Assembly (NCBI GenBank): GCA_022560025.1
Contig: JAFISE010000016.1
Coordinates: 124,001 to 188,000 of the forward strand
Source: Stagonosporopsis chrysanthemi
Taxonomy: Eukaryota > Ascomycota > Dothideomycetes > Pleosporales > Didymellaceae
Length of the DNA: 64,000 nucleotides
Reading direction: 5' to 3'
Of the stretch, positions 10,894 through 22,553 are shown in pieces (the stretch's first letter is position 1; every line of letters starts with the position of its first letter). Both the position numbers and the translations under genes were made by a program. The notes beneath the pieces are model-generated. The model saw nothing but the letters and a program-made list of their open reading frames with translations, was not told the origin of the DNA and ran no database searches.

Positions 10894-12097
10894 ATGGGTC
10901 ATCATCGTTTTCAAGTGTCACGCAAGACGCGTCTCAGGGCTGTCGTCGCTATATCGTTTTGCTTTTTCGTTATAGAGATCTCGGCTGGCTTCTACACCCA
11001 CTCAATCGCTCTCGTCGCAGATGCCTTCCACTATGTAAGTGCCAACAGGCTGAGAAGCATGACGTGCATTGCTCACAACACCTCAGCTCAACGACCTGAT
11101 CGGTTTCGTCGTCGCCCTGGTGGCAGTCCAAGTAACAGAACGAAAAGACTCACCTCAAGATCTCACCTTTGGCTGGACACGCGCACAGCTGCTCGGCGCC
11201 TTCTTCAATGGCGCCTTCCTACTCGCTCTGGGTCTCAGCATCGCCCTCCAATCCATCGAGCGCTTCGTCTCTCTCCAGCACGTCGAGAACCCAAAGCTGG
11301 TGCTGATAGTAGGCTGCGTCGGCCTTGCTTTGAACCTCATTAGCGCTGCATTCCTCCACGAGCACGACCACGGGGATGGTCACGCGCACAGCCACGATCA
11401 TTCTCACTCGCATGCCCATGGAGATGTGGAGAATTTCCCGACCCCCTCGATGCACAGCACAGTCTCCTCAACCGACCATCACATCGAACACCTCCACCAC
11501 TCCCTCGTACCATCCAAGCACGGCATGGATTTGGGAATTCTCGGCGTCCTGATCCACATTCTCGGTGACGCAATAAATAATATCGGAGTCATAATCTCTG
11601 CGCTGATCATATGGCTTACGCACTCGCCCTCGCGCTTCTACACCGATCCAGCCGTGTCGATGTGGATCGCAATCATGATTCTAATTTCCGCCGTACCGCT
11701 CACGAGACGCTCTGGCAAGATCTTACTTCAGTCTGCACCGTTGGGTGTCAAGATCGATGATGTAAAGCATGATCTTGAGAGTATACCGGGTGTGCTGAGC
11801 GTGCATGAGCTGCATGTGTGGCGTCTGGATCAGAGGAAGGCGGTTGCGAGTGCGCATGTTGTGGTAAGCGATCCGGACATGGAGAGCTTTATGAAGAAGG
11901 CCAAGGTTATTACTGAGTGTCTGCACGCATATGGCATCCACTCTGTGACCCTCCAGCCCGAGCTTCCGAGGCAGCGATTGATAGTTGACGACGAGGCTAC
12001 TGAGGTTGCGTCTGCTATGACTACTGCAAGGATGAGTATGGAGAAGTGCGGTGTTCCTTGTGGAAGCGTGTGCGAGGAGCTGCAGTGTTGCAAATGA
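10894..12097 (+). CDS. cation diffusion facilitator, Zrc1/Cot1-type zinc transporter
   Basis: A proton-coupled exporter that moves Zn2+ (perhaps Co2+) out of the cytosol, in yeast into the vacuole. Exons are 10894-11034 and 11087-12097 with a 52-bp intron, giving 383 residues. Metal-site residues are visible in TM2 (D43, H46, D50 in VADAFHYLND) and TM5 (H204, D208 in LIHILGDAINN). The long cytosolic loop between TM4 and TM5 is His-rich (about 138-158, HEHDHGDGHAHSHDHSHSHA), a hallmark of this subgroup. A C-terminal metal-binding alpha-beta domain follows (GVLSVHELHVWRLD). The tail carries Cys residues (MEKCGVPCGSVCEELQCCK), which could also bind metal. Confidence 0.93.
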
Positions 12098-12179
12098 GTA
12101 ATTGTCCTCGCTGGTGATCAAGTGCAATTCACTGTTGGAGAAGACCATAGCGTGTATCATAGTCTTTAACCTCAATACC

Positions 12180-13276
12180 TTACAATTTACTCTCGGCTTC
12201 AACAACCAACGGATGCCTCACCTCACCAGGCTTCAACTTGCTCCAATCACCTTGATACCCCTCCTCAACCTCCGGGTATGGTCCTAAGGGCGTAATTGCC
12301 AATGGATTGATATCCTTATGGCTCTTTGTGTACTATCCCGCGTCAGCTCGCATGTCCCCAGTCCCGCCCTGCGGTGAACTCACATTCTCCTTGATATGTC
12401 TGAAATCCGTCGACTCCTTAAAACCCTCCACATTATGATACAAGTTCTTGAGCCAATTGTTCAAAACAGGGTAATCATGTCGAATCGTCCCTAGATTCGT
12501 TTTAAAATGCTGCACATACACCGTATCGAAGCGCACGATTGTCGGGTAAGCGAGAAGATCCAGCTCCGTCAGTCGCGAGCCCAGGATGAACGGGCCGCTG
12601 TGGGAAGACACTAGTTTCTCGAGCTTGTTCAGCGCCGCGAATAGGGGGACGACGTGCTCATTGTACCCCTCCTGCGTCGTGTTGAAACCAGCTTTGTACA
12701 CGCCGCTGCAGATGAGCGATGTAAGCCAGGGCGTCACTTCGTCAATCTTGCTGCGCAAGTCGGCGGGGTAGAAGTCAATGGCTCGGATTTGCTCATCGGT
12801 GACCAGGTTATCGAAGGCGTGGGGGAGCCATTTGAGTAGCTCGATGCTCTCGTTGTTAACGACGCGATTGGTTTTCTTATCCCAGAGGAGCGGCACGCTG
12901 TACTTGCCGGTGTAAGATGGGTCGTCGCGGAAGTACAGCTGGTGCATGAAGCGGCTATTGAAGAGATGGTCGAGTGTTGCATTTGGATATGTCTCGTCGA
13001 AGCGCCACCCTGGCTCTCCTTTAGGATATGGTCTCACGATGGATGTTGGCAGGAAGCTCTCGAGATGCTTGATATGTCGGACGAGGTTGGCTCGGTGGGC
13101 GAACGGGCAGAAGAGGCCTACAGTGGCTGGTCAGCTTCCCGAAACAGGAAAGTAGAGGTCGTGGTACCGATGTACAGGTGGTATCTGTTCTTCTCGGGGG
13201 GGAATTCCCCTCCTTCCTTGATTACACCATGCCACCCGTCATCGGTGCCATACTTATGAACCTCTTGCGCCGCCAT
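12180..13276 (-). CDS. ECM4/GTO glutathione transferase (glutathionyl-hydroquinone reductase type), peroxisomal signal
   Basis: Uses glutathione to reduce glutathionyl-quinones or act as an omega-like thiol transferase. Exons are 13276-13168, 13117-12384 and 12332-12180, about 331 residues; introns are 50 and 51 bp. The catalytic Cys is residue 40 in GLFCPFAHRANLVRH, the CPxx motif of the ECM4/GTO family. The thioredoxin-like N-terminal half contains the conserved VRPYPKGEPGW, YSVPLLWDK and NNESIELLKWL, followed by an all-helical C-terminal half. The third exon, separated by a GTGAGT intron, ends EAESKL, a peroxisomal targeting signal type 1. The start is the ATG of MAAQEVHKYG; the longer upstream open frame starts with GTG and is not used. 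Confidence 0.9.
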
Positions 13277-14221
13277 TGTGGGTTTGATACGAAAGGTACG
13301 TATGAGTATTGATAATAATGATGAGACAAGTGCTGGCTCGTACTTGCGCACACTAAGAAGTTAGATACTGTTTGTATCGATCACTAATATATGAGCTGTA
13401 AGCAATGAAGGCATCATTCGGGAGTGGGGTTGCTGCCGGCAGAATTGGGTCATCATGGGCGGCTGTGGAGGCGGTCGCGGAGCTTTTCGAAGTCCCATTG
13501 GGCGATTCGCGCAGCGCGGAACGGTTCCACGATGGCAACATCGCGCAAAAGTATCACCGTCGCTTACTGATTGTGCCGACGTCGTCCTCTACGCTGTTAG
13601 CATGAAACAGAGCACATGATGAGTGGCAGAGCTAGGTGGGCTGATGATCATTGATTGAGTTGAGCTACACAATGCTGTAAGCTTACGATCAATACACCAT
13701 ATCGCGTGCAGCAGGCCGCCTAGAAATGGAACATTGCCCTGACAATATGGAGAGGAGTATTTCCATGATGCGAGCCCTGGCGCCCGTCCACGAACAGAGT
13801 ACTCAAGTCTAGCTTGGCAAAGCTCCACGATGGCAGGATGAGGAACATCCATCTTGCGTGAAGGCTGCTTTAAAAGTATTTGTTGAGTGAGTGGGGTGCT
13901 GATTTAGTCGAGAAAAGTCTCGATTATATTTGTGATAACGGAGCGGCCGTAATGATGACGATTTGGGTCCAAACATGCAGAAGGCTCCGGAAACGGTGCT
14001 GAGTGATGCTCAAAAGATGCTGAACGCTAAGATAACGGAATGTGCAAGAACGGTCGTGGCAGAGAAATTGTGTTTGAATCAACACCTTTGATATCCAAGA
14101 GGTTGGATGTCCAAAGTCAGATCCAATGGTCATCCACTCTGATCACGAATGCAATGTAAAGAGATAAAACTGAAATACAAAAAGCAAGAACAAAGACGGC
14201 CCACCCCGTCTTGTCCGGGTG
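13277..14221. other. gene-free stretch upstream of the ECM4-like gene
   Basis: A 62-codon minus-strand frame with an ATG (13541-13353) lies just upstream of the GST gene. It could be a small upstream ORF, but it has no recognisable feature. Otherwise nothing seen. Confidence 0.45.
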
Positions 14222-16124
14222 CTAAGCACCATTGCTGGTAGGCTGCATGCCCAGCCGAGGATCGCCTGGCGGTAGCGGTGGTACCTTCGGCGTCGGCTGC
14301 GTATGGTGGCAAGTATGGTGACAACAGGTGTGACCTTGCGACGTGCCACCGTCGTCGTAGTCGCCGTAGTCGTCGTCATAATCGTCATCCGGACCCGGCG
14401 AGCCATCGTCGCGACGATCATAACCACCAGCAGAAGGATTCTGGGCATGTTGGGCATTGCTCGCGTTGTTCTGAGCTTTCTTGCTTGCCTTCTTGCCCTT
14501 GCGCCCCTTCATCCTTGCCTTCTCTAGCAGACGACGCTTCTCTGCAAGCCGACGCCGCTCCTTTCTGTCTTTCATTTCGTATTGCCGAATCAAAGCCTCA
14601 GGCGGGCGCCCAAAGATGTCTTCGTATTCGCAGAACTCGCAGATCCAGGGCTGGCTGGGAGGGTTGTGAAAATTGGCATATTCTTGCTGTGTCCGGCGCT
14701 TGCGAGCAGCATATGCATAGAGCTTTAAAGCACTGCGTCTAGGCTTGCGGGGCGGAGGCGCCTGTTGCGGAGCCATAGGTACTTTGGGGGCCGGCGTCCC
14801 CCTATTCGCAGGAGGATGCACACCGTTCATATTTGGACTTGTCTGGGTACCCTGTGTCGATACAGCAGGGACGTCTGGTCGGACGGGCGGGCGAGCGCGA
14901 GCAGTCTGGGGGTGGGGCGGCGGAGGAGCGGTCGTGGGATACGCGCCCGGGGGCTGAGGGTACGGCCCGTTTTCCTGGCCGGGCCAAACCATCTTGTTTG
15001 CCGAATCAGAGCCACAAGTGAAGGTGAATTGAGTCTTGGTTGCGCTGCTCTTTGCAGCTTCTTGATGCAGCAAACTGACGTTCTCGTTGCCCTGGGGTGG
15101 CGGGGTTGCTTGTGCGTTGGCAATGGCTGTGGAGATGATGCCGCTCTGCTCCGAAGGTCCTAGAAAATAATCAGTTAGCGCACGGACTCTTGAATTCAAA
15201 AAGTCAAATTTCCCGAGGTGCCACCGTACGTTTGCTTGCTTTGGCGTTGACCAGGTTGGTTGCATTGCCGAGCACTCGTCGTTCTGAGCGTCCTGATCCT
15301 GATCGGCCAAATCGCCCTCTACCTGCGCCTGCGATGCCTGTCCCGGAGCTGTTGTGCTGTGGTGTCGATGGCGCCGGGCCGTAGCGCACAGTGCCGTCAT
15401 CAACCTCGCCATTCTCGTGATTTGTGATGCTCATGCTTGCCACATCCGCCGAGAGCGCTGTGTGATGCGAGCTGTTGCTGCCCATGTTTGGTATCTTCCG
15501 CTTCTTCTTGTTGTTTGTGTTCTCAAACGACTCGTAGCCGTCTACTGAAGACGAGGCAGAACCTGGCTTGTGATAGCTTGACGCCGCAATTGCAGACCTG
15601 CCTGGCGCACCTCTGCTGTAGTGGTAGCTCGGCGACGAAGGCAACGGTCCACTCCGCTCGTCTTCGTCCTCTTCGCTTTCTACTTCAGAATGAGTGTGGC
15701 CACAGTGGCATGCATGATGGTCGTTCTCGCCTGTTCTCAAAGCCCGGTTGCCACGCTCGCTAGACGTATACGGGAAGTGGAAAAGCGGCCCTGTTGAGGG
15801 AGGATTGCTCGGGAAGACGATCGATTCGGCCTGCTCTGGAGACAGTCGTGCACGCAGAGAACGTGCTGGTAGAGGGCGAATGGGCCGGTCAGGGTACATG
15901 GAAGAAGAAGTGTCGGGCGAGGAGCGCAGCGGCGAGGAGCGGTTCCACTCGTAGCCTGTGTAGGGAAAGAGCGCCGTCAGACATGTGGAGAGAGTAGGGA
16001 AAGAGGCCAGCGCGGAACATGATAGGAGGGGAGGTACGGTGCGTGCAGAATATTGAGGAATGAGAGAGGCGCTGTGGGGATCCCACTGCGACGTCCGCCA
16101 CTTACCCGCTGTCGCCGCTGCCAT
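14222..16124 (-). CDS. conserved fungal protein of unknown function, Cys/His-rich tail
   Basis: Exons are 16124-16106, 15955-15230 and 15159-14222 (introns 150 and 70 bp), giving 560 residues. The first coding exon is only 19 nt, with a clear GGTAAGT donor. The protein is mostly disordered: a Ser-rich N-terminus, a small His/Cys patch (HACHCGHTH), a basic NKKKRKIP stretch that could be a nuclear signal, and a Pro-rich centre. The best-conserved-looking part is KLYAYAARKRRTQQEYANF followed by PWICEFCEYEDIFGRPPEA, with a Cys-x2-Cys pair, and then a long basic helix of Arg, Lys and Glu. The end has an acidic Asp/Tyr run and then HTCCHHTCHHTQ. I do not recognise the family. Nuclear location is inferred. 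Confidence 0.8.
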
Positions 16125-17031
16125 ATTGGCAGATCGTTTTTTGCGCCTATCTCAGCCAGATAGGCGTGCCGTCGTCCCTCGAAAACAATGCCAAAAAGAT
16201 CTAGTGGTCGCACCTGCTTCCTGCACCATTAGCTTCCTTCTCTCATAGCTCAAGACCTCACGTGTGGCTGCCCCGCAATCGCCAAATGTGCAGTGGCGCT
16301 TTTCCAGATGCGCGGCGGTTGTGCGGTGGTTCAAGGGACGTTACGCACCTATATCGAGTGTTCGTTGTGCGTCAGACGAGGATCGGTAATTGGTACAGTA
16401 CTGGTGGCAGTTAGCGGATGCGGAGCCCCTCTTCCTCCGCGACTTCCTGACTAACAAGATACAGTCCCAAGTACAAGTCGGATGCGCCGGACACCCTCAG
16501 CTCAATACGTTCAAACCAGAGCACACGCTTGATCCGGAGGAGTGTCAGACGGGATGGAGGCGTCGGTATCCGAGGATGGCGAGTGCGTTGTCGACGATGC
16601 CAAGGAAAATGGCCACGCCCACTCAAGGGCTGTGGTTCAGAGCTCGCCAAATCAGGGCGCTATGCGCAATCAGGAGAACTAGATCACCAACGAAGCTTCT
16701 GCGGGGTCAAGTATATATGTATCTACAGTGAGGTTGCATCTTCAAGAATGTTGAAGGTGCACGGCGTTGACCTGCATGTTGCTGGCAGCAGTGGCCGTGC
16801 TGCAGCACTAGCGTGAATAGGGATAGATTCCTCCTGACTATGACTGACAAATGGAACGTCGTCGTGCTTCTATCAATTTCTTGGTGCCTAACCAAGCTCA
16901 AAAGACCTGTTCCAGCAACACGGTGCAAAAACTCGGTGTTTGGTGCCACTGAAAGTATGAAAATGTTCATCAGTCGTTCCTCAGCTCCCCCTACTTGATT
17001 TCACTACGACTTTCCAACGTGATTTCGTGTC
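16125..17031. other. gene-free stretch
   Basis: Between the start of the unknown Cys/His-tail gene and the end of the DyP gene. Short frames on both strands show no domain. Presumably promoter and 3' UTR. Confidence 0.5.
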
Positions 17032-18577
17032 CTAAAGCCTAGTCTGCACATTACCAATGTTAAAACCAGCCCTCAAGACCGCCATAGACGGCGCAAAGAA
17101 GTACTCTCCACCCTTAGCCGTAACAAACTCATTGATGGGGTTGATCGTGATTGACTTGGTACCAATCAGGAACGGGCTTGCAGGATCTGATGCCTGTCCT
17201 TGGCCGATGGTAACATCGAGGCCTGCGCCCGATGAAGGGAAGTCCGGTGCGTTTGCCCAGGCGGTTTGAATGAACTTGTAGCCTTGCTCAATGTTTGACT
17301 GATAGCAGGCGAAGAGGAGACCTCGATCGGTGTCGGGCGCTCCGTTCTTGAAATCCTCTCCGTAAGGAATGCCGCGGCGCATGATGCGAGTGGTGTTGAA
17401 GCCGGTGCGGATGTGTGCCTTGCGAATGTGTCCGGCTAACGGACACTTGCCCGGCTTCGTCATGCCGCCGAAATCGAAGTCATTGTTCAGAGCCAACCTA
17501 GTGTCGTCTTTTTGGTCCTGCATCTGGATTGGGCAACCTAGTCGATGATGTTAGGCCGTGTGATGCTTGGATTCCGGACTTACTTACCGCTTTGCCATCT
17601 ACCCATGAGTTGGGCCCCAAATTGAGCTGGATTCTTCGAGCCTGCTTCCTGCCACTTGTTGACTACAAAGTCGTTCCATTTCCCCACATGTTGTTCGAGT
17701 TTGCGGAACACCAGGAAACTACCGTCCGTCATCCACTGGGGCTTGGGGTTATTATCACCGCGCCTATTGACTACAATGACACCGGGATCCACAAAATTGC
17801 TCTTGTCCTTCGGCTGAACGACATTGTCGAGTTTGAACTTCAAGCTAGGGCTGTCGTTGATGCCGAAGACCTCAGGGTGTGAAATGCCGTCGTTGAAGCC
17901 AAAGCTGCCATACCTGTCAATACCAGACATCAAGCACATTTCGACACAACTTACTGCTCATGACCTGGCTGCTTCTCCCTCTCGAATCCAACTTCCCTGA
18001 ACAACTCCGCGACGACATCGCCACCAACATTCAACTGTGCAAGTACGTTCTTCAGTTCCATCTTAACGGTCTCCATATTGATGCCTGCAACGAGCAGGAC
18101 ACCATCAATTGGCCCGCCACCGTTCTGGTTAAGATTCCAGTTCCGAAAGACTGGGTCGCTCAGCTCCTGTCGTTCACGCTCGTTCTGCATACCGCCAGTG
18201 AAAGAAGGCGCAGCTTTCTTCATGTCGTCGAGGCTGCTTTGAAGAGTTGACTGGATGTTGCTCAACTGTACCTGTCAGCTTACAGTAAGCACGCACTACT
18301 AGTGGAAGCCTACCTTTGTTAAACCTCCAGAAGTAAAGGCAATATTTGTCTTCGCTACATCGATTTTCTTTCCCTTGGCATTGCTGATCTGCTCACGGAG
18401 ATCCTTGATGTCCTTTCCTGTCGCAATCTTTGAATCGGCCACTGCCTGGATATTTTGACAAAATGCCTGTGCAGCTCTGATGGTGAAGAAGCAGAATATC
18501 TCAGCCTTCTTTGGGAATCCGTTAAGGAGGATGTCTCCTTGAATCTTGCTGAGGTCTTCAATGCTGAGTGGATTCAT
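17032..18577 (-). CDS. DyP-type haem peroxidase
   Basis: Oxidises dyes, phenolics and other substrates with hydrogen peroxide. Exons are 18577-18314, 18271-17955, 17913-17588 and 17537-17032, giving 470 residues; introns are 42, 41 and 50 bp. The family signature GxxDG is intact at about 199-203 (YGSFGFNDGISHP), with the catalytic Asp at 202. The proximal haem His is H339 in CPLAGHIRKAHIRTG, and Arg lies in GYKFIQTAW-type context further on. The start chosen gives MNPLSIEDLSKIQGDILLNG, close to the usual N-terminal QGDIL motif. An upstream in-frame ATG at 18670 would add 31 residues. Neither start gives a clear secretion signal, so it may be intracellular. Confidence 0.92.
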
Positions 18578-20916
18578 GGTGCGGTATACTGTGAAAGGAT
18601 GTAGAGGTACAAGAGATTGCAAAAGATTGGAGGTAAGACTTTCGAGCGGACCCACCAAATTTATATCCATATCCGAGGTCTTAAGTGCTTGGCTGTCACA
18701 GCCATCTCGTCAGCCCAAGATGGTCTTGAGGAACTAGCGCATACATCAGATCACCCCGAACGCAACCACGTGCGGTTGTAGCTGGGTGCCTTCCAGCCCC
18801 AGTCGTGCAAAGGGGGCTGATACTGCAGGTCTCAGGGATTAGAAATTTGCCTTCCCAGCACACGCTATGTTTCCGTGAGACAGGCTGTGAAAAGACGGCT
18901 CCTTGTGAGCAGAAGGCTGTCCGTGGCTGGCTGTGGCATCGCAAGTTGGATGTGTTGACCACCCCTTAGAATTCTTGGGACATATCACAGCACAGTCGGA
19001 GTGTCAGCAGCCATCAAGACCACTATTATTGGTCTGCAGTATCATTTTTGTGAGAACTCCAAACCGCTGAAGCAAGGATCTGGGCTGATGTGCAGGTCAG
19101 CTTTGTTGGATGCATCTCAGCCCCGAGTCACTGGGTTGTCATCGCCTTGAAAATGATTCGAGACTTTTCTAGTAGCTAAAATAGAGAGGCTTGTATCTGC
19201 ATACCTGGTCCACTATATGTTAGCTGATCTCCACGGGTGCAGAAGCTAAGGAAGGCTGAAGACCCAAGTGCAAGCGGCGTTGCAGAGGTGGGATTTAGCT
19301 TCAAATGTCTGCCTTGACCTTCGAAATGGCCATTTTGGAAGGCTACAGGCCAGACGATATTTCGGGCTGAGCGCGGTTACGACCTCGTTCCCATGTACTA
19401 CTTGGACTGTGGCCCGTAGTGCCAAGATGAAGCACTGTCTGGGTCGTAGCCGTTCTTCCACAAGCCATTACGGCGTAATCGGTATCACTTTCGATATGTT
19501 GCTAATAGTGAGCATGATGATGGTCGAGGTAAGCAGGTCTGGTAAGCAGTCGTTCTTTGGTTCTTCCCTTCCAGCCGCTCGGGCTGACCCCTCAGGTTCG
19601 CACCGTACTTAGTGCCTCAGCTTTCGGCGCCACAAACTTTACGAGAAGCTGACATCTCCCTGTGCACTGGTTGGTCCGCTGCAGGTGAGCTTGCCAGGGA
19701 ATTCAATAAAATAAGGACCGTTTCATTAAAGTCGTTGTACCAGCTTCTCACCCGTGACATCAAAGCAGATTCAGCTCCTTAGGTCTTTTCTTTCTCCTCT
19801 TGCTGACACCTGTCCGCAGACTGCACAGGTCTCTGCGTTCAGGCACTGCACTCCATTGCCGTGTTGGCTGCCCTCCAGAGTCCTCGATGCGCATCTTCGG
19901 TGCTGTGAAAACTGACAAGAGAAGGCCTGCACGCATTGCATCAAACAGGTGACAGCCTTCGGATTAGGACAGCTCGTTTCGATCGAACAAGCGTCTTCTC
20001 GGTGCTCCAAAATTTTCTAGGCAACGAGTGATAGGTGTCGAGTTGAACGTGTGATTCCGGATGTTCCTGTATTCTGATCGACGCCTTCCACATGGGCAAG
20101 GCCTCGCCGGAACAAAGCTCCGATCAACCGTCTGCAGTCATGACCACGCCCAACGAGAAAGCCAACAGCGACACGCACTTTCACATCGTCAGCATTGGGT
20201 GCCCCTTGGGTGATGCGACAGCCGGACTGCAATAATAAAAGGGGCTAAGACGTTGGCCACAGATTCCAGGTACCGAGTGAGATCTACGCTCTCAGCATCG
20301 TGAAAATTTCTGTACAAAGTCAAAAACCACGTCCTATGTTTGAGCATCCTTCATCAACCATGCACAAGAGCCTCGTCGATCGAATTGCCTATTTCAGCGG
20401 CATGATCGGTACGAACTCCCTCCCGTGGGTATCCACAGTAATTACCAAAGGGTGGCCAACATGACGCATGACAGCGCCGCGGCGTGATTAGGCCTCAACT
20501 CATGGCCAACGCACCAATGATCGCATCGATCTTGCCGTTCTGACCGAAACGACGGGTTGAGAATAGATCTCGGTTAGAGAAGCGCAGAATCGAACTGCTC
20601 ATCGATGTGGCACTCCAAGAAATGACAAAGCTTAAGCAAGCGTTTGAAAGTGCTTAACTCCGTGCTAAAACCTCAGCAGATGTCTGAGTGGTTTTCGTTG
20701 CTCTTTCGTTAGCCCATTTTGGCTTCTCCTTGATCTCTAATCTATTGTTTCGTTCTGTGTTCGTTCTGTGTTCGTTCTTTGTTCGTTCTCGAACCCATAT
20801 CTCAAGGCCCCCTGCGCTCACCCTTCCCGTCCACGAGTTTGAAGGGTCAGCAAAGCTCTCGTCTCATTCAACGAGATCTTCCCCTAAACGGCTGTAGAAT
20901 ACGCTGATTGCCAAAT
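18578..20916. other. 2.3-kb gene-free stretch between divergent DyP and RTA1 genes
   Basis: Contains both promoters. I found no recognisable exons, tRNA or transposon. A tandem repeat close to the RTA1 start is entered separately. Confidence 0.5.
20749..20789. repeat. 11-bp tandem repeat, nearly 4 copies
   Basis: Copies of ttcgttctgtg, the third with one change and the fourth truncated, about 130 bp upstream of the RTA1-like start codon. Probably within the 5' UTR or core promoter. Confidence 0.85.
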
Positions 20917-22007
20917 ATGGCGTCTTTCGCTCGCAGAACTTTTGTTGAAGCTTCACTACTAGTCGCACGGGCGAGTGACGGCGACCGCAGCGCGATACAA
21001 GATTATCGCAGTCACTGCACGTATGCCACCTGTCCGCTCGAGGCAGGCTATTGGGGATACAGACCCTCCCTGGGGGCAAACATTTCGTTCCTGCTTCTGT
21101 TCGGACTCTCCACCTTGGGCTTTATGGGACAGGGGTTCTTTAATAAGGCATGGCTGGGTTTCACGATCGCCATGGTTTGTGGGTGTGCACTTGAGGTTGT
21201 TGGCTACGTTGGTCGAGTGCTTGCATATTACAATGGGTTTACTGAGGCACGTCGATGATCTCTTGTCAAGGAAACACTATAGCTGACAGATCAAAGAACC
21301 CGTTCCTCATTCAGATCATCTGCCTTACGATCGCACCAGCCTTCCTCGCGGCTGGTGTCTACCTTTGCCTCTCCCGAATCGTCAGCACCTTTGGCGTTGA
21401 GAATTCGCGCATCAAGCCACTATCGTACCCTCGAATTTTTATCCCCTGTGACATCGCCTCGCTGGTCCTGCAGGCCCTTGGAGGCGGCATCGCCAGCGCA
21501 AAGACTCATCAAAACGAGGATCCGACTGTCGGCAACAACATCATGATTGCGGGTCTCGCATTCCAGGTCCTGACATTGCTTATCTTCATTATCTTAGCTC
21601 TCGACTTTGCGATCCGCACTATTGGCCGCATTCGCAAGCTTGGCCAAGATGCGCTGGATCCCAGACACGCAAAGCTGCGCGATTCGTGGCAGTTTAAGGG
21701 TTTCCTTTTCGCACTCTCCTTTTCCACACTGTGCATCTTCACACGTTGTGTATACAGGGTGGCAGAGTTGAGTGAAGGATGGAGTGGACATCTCATCAAG
21801 ACTCAGAGATACTTTATTGGGCTTGAGGGTGCAGTCATTGTAGCTGCGGTGCTGGCCTTGAACCTTTTCCATCCGGGTCTCTGCTTCAAAGAAGCGCTTG
21901 ATGCGAGGACAGAGCCAAAGAGCAAGGGCGGAAGGACTTGGTTCGGCAGAAAGAAGAATGCCCCCACTGCTTACTCGAGCGAGGAGGGATTGGCGCTTGA
22001 GAAGTAA
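20917..22007 (+). CDS. RTA1-like lipid-translocating exporter family membrane protein
   Basis: RTA1/RSB1 family proteins are seven-span membrane proteins linked to resistance to toxic compounds and to phospholipid or sphingoid-base transport. Proposed exons are 20917-21246 and 21297-22007, giving 346 residues. Typical landmarks are the N-terminal WGYRPSLGANISFLLLFG, the EVVGYVGRV motif, NPFLIQIICLTIAPAF, and the polar IIxQxxGGG-like region IASLVLQALGGGIAS. The C-terminus is polar and cytosolic. The 50-bp intron appears to use a GC donor (GAG|GCACGT); a GTTTAC donor 8 bp upstream with a different acceptor is the alternative and would change about four residues. The start is the ATG at 20917. 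Confidence 0.88.
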
Positions 22008-22553
22008 GTAGACAGCTGTTCAAAACCACGATGAAAGCAACCATTTCAGACGCTAGCGTATACATCACGTACATAATGTCCTGGGTCTAAGATTCACAAC
22101 ACCTCTTTGCCCAGATCTGATGATCTCTTCTGGGACCTTGACTGAGTCTGTGATGGCTCGCGCCATACTAATGTTTTCTGAGTGGTCGTTCAAACCTTCA
22201 GCTGCACTAGACACAAACACGCGATGCTTTCTGGAGACTACATTGCGTTTTCGTTTCTCTCTGTGGCAAGCAGTCAGCAGCTTCTCCACTCCGGTCTGTT
22301 CTGTCAACTTCATTGTCCCACCTGACTGTGTAGAGGTAGCTTCGCGCTACTGGAAAACATCACACCTTCACTTGCCACATGCGCTAAAGCCTACAAATTG
22401 TGGGGTCGCCGCCTCTCACTGTAACATCAGATCCCCTTCACGCGCCTTGTGTGTAGTATCTACCGCACCTCACCACCTTACCTTCTGCACCAGCAGCTGC
22501 CATAGCACACGCCGCAAGCAAGCAGATCCCCCCACACCTACTGTAAGAATACC
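22008..22553. other. gene-free stretch
   Basis: Between the RTA1-like gene and the third BTB gene. One 145-codon plus-strand frame lacks any domain and I do not call it. Confidence 0.5.

Noticed and set aside
13353..13541. 62-codon frame upstream of the ECM4-like gene
   Set aside because: It has an ATG but no recognisable features or family. At most an upstream ORF.
19268..19612. 114-codon frame in the DyP/RTA1 intergenic region
   Set aside because: No domain, and no exon-like continuation on either side.
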